Below, piece after piece: positions 63,739 to 64,000 of a DNA stretch of 64,000 bases. Within the stretch, counting starts at the first letter, position 1. Every line of letters begins with the position of its first letter. The translations under genes were made by a program, and so were the position numbers. Below the pieces are notes generated by a model. It had not been told where the DNA came from and ran no database searches. It worked only from the letters and a program-made list of their open reading frames with translations. Source of the stretch: SZUA-229 sp041589455 (GTDB taxonomy: Bacteria > Pseudomonadota > Gammaproteobacteria > SZUA-229); the NCBI GenBank assembly GCA_041589455.1, contig JBFHVQ010000001.1:1-64000 (forward strand), read 5' to 3'.

Positions 63739-63860
63739 ATTTATAAATTTTAGCGATAGTGACTTTCTCTTCCTGAGATATATCTAGTCTTGCTGTTATA
63801 AGCTTCTGTTGCTGATCAACCGATTTCACCAATCTTGCACTGCCTGTATCTACATATGAG

Positions 63861-63888
63861 TTGTATTATAGGATGATCGTCCTATAAT
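63861..63888 (+). promoter_or_regulatory. Sigma-70 promoter of the gene at 63920
   Basis: TTGTAT at 63861-63866 and a perfect TATAAT at 63883-63888 with a 16-base spacer. The spacer is filled by the first of two operator-like palindromes. Confidence 0.7.
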
Positions 63889-63903
63889 AGGTCGATCGTC
63901 CAA
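63869..63903. promoter_or_regulatory. Tandem TetR-type operators
   Basis: TAGGATGATCGTCCTA (63869-63884) and TAGGTCGATCGTCCAA (63888-63903) are two near-palindromic copies centred 19 bases apart on the shared core GATCGTCC. One covers the promoter spacer, the other the -10 end and start site, so a bound repressor would block transcription. Similar palindromes are bound by NemR-like TetR repressors. Confidence 0.6.
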
Positions 63904-63919
63904 AATAAAGGAGTGCTAG

Positions 63920-64000
63920 ATGAAGACTGTATTAATAGTTGGGTCCAGTGGTTTTGTGGGAAGTCATGTTTTAAAGCGACTTAATAATCGACCAGATGTC
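63920..64000 (+). CDS. NAD(P)-binding Rossmann protein, first 27 residues
   Basis: The frame begins MKTVLIVGSSGFVGSHVLKRL and runs off the right edge. The G-x-x-G-x-x-G loop (VGSSGFVGSH) is that of atypical SDR/NmrA-type or epimerase proteins. AAGGAG lies 6 bases before the ATG. Only the cofactor strand is visible, so no reaction can be named. The double operator suggests tight repression. Confidence 0.75.
   Translation, partial: MKTVLIVGSSGFVGSHVLKRLNNRPDV

Noticed and set aside
1..64000. tRNA, rRNA, CRISPR arrays and prophage.
   Set aside because: No T-loop/anticodon set, repeat-spacer pattern or phage gene was seen by eye; a dedicated scan would be needed to exclude short RNAs.

Overview
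The window looks like a chromosomal segment of a gammaproteobacterium, probably a free-living or facultatively anaerobic sulfur-oxidising one. The evidence is the cell-elongation/lipoate operon order (mrdA-rodA-mltB-rlpA-dacA-dat-ybeD-lipB-lipA), YfaZ, the Bat/MoxR operon, UbiT/UbiU/UbiV, and a cytoplasmic molybdenum sulfite dehydrogenase of SoeABC type. Base composition is moderate (about 43-47% GC by eye) and even. I see no phage, integron, complete insertion sequence, CRISPR array, rRNA or tRNA.

Layout. 1-2652 (minus): FGGY kinase, glycerophosphodiesterase and the start of GlpD, a glycerophosphodiester/glycerol-3-phosphate route. 2853-6141: thioredoxin-like protein, Sel1 protein, adenylate kinase with a long histone-H1-like tail, pyrophosphatase. 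6317-15508 (plus): peptidoglycan elongation and lipoylation operon. 15772-22896: YfaZ porin-like protein, soeABC (minus) and the divergent moaA, which starts molybdopterin synthesis. 22994-28966: small metabolic and regulatory genes (DUF3144, DUF4124-glutaredoxin, two SDRs, phosphoesterase, LysR, alpha/beta hydrolase, VOC). 29036-34547: octaheme cytochrome c, PAS-GGDEF-EAL protein and a haem-binding-type histidine kinase. 34876-39488: MYG1-like protein, a trimodular ACP/acyl-AMP ligase/acyltransferase and a VOC protein. 39841-46922 (minus): moxR-DUF58-DUF4381-batA-batBC-batD. 47032-48951: acyltransferase, REC-AraC regulator, STAS-like protein. 49130-52476: YhcC-like radical SAM, UbiU, UbiV and the convergent UbiT, for oxygen-independent ubiquinone synthesis. 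52673-62878: cobalamin salvage and uptake (cobU, cobT, cobC, a 2H phosphoesterase, cobS, btuF, a cobalamin riboswitch, btuB, tonB, btuCD, a PduO-type adenosyltransferase). 63012-64000: a coiled-coil membrane protein and the start of an NAD(P)-binding protein behind a promoter with a double operator.

How it fits together. A perfect FNR/Anr-type site (TTGAT-N4-ATCAA) precedes soeA, and imperfect ones precede yhcC-ubiUV and ubiT. This suggests that sulfite oxidation into the quinone pool and anaerobic quinone synthesis are induced together at low oxygen. moaA next to soeABC supplies the cofactor route. The cobalamin block gives outer-membrane uptake, inner-membrane import, adenosylation and lower-ligand assembly, with the riboswitch only in front of btuB-tonB.

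The least ordinary items are the adenylate kinase tail, the ACP-ligase-PlsC protein, the haem/c-di-GMP signalling neighbourhood, a nested palindromic MITE-like element between ybeD and lipB, and the tandem operators at 63869-63903. I did not find a clearly new multi-gene system; these are the best leads.
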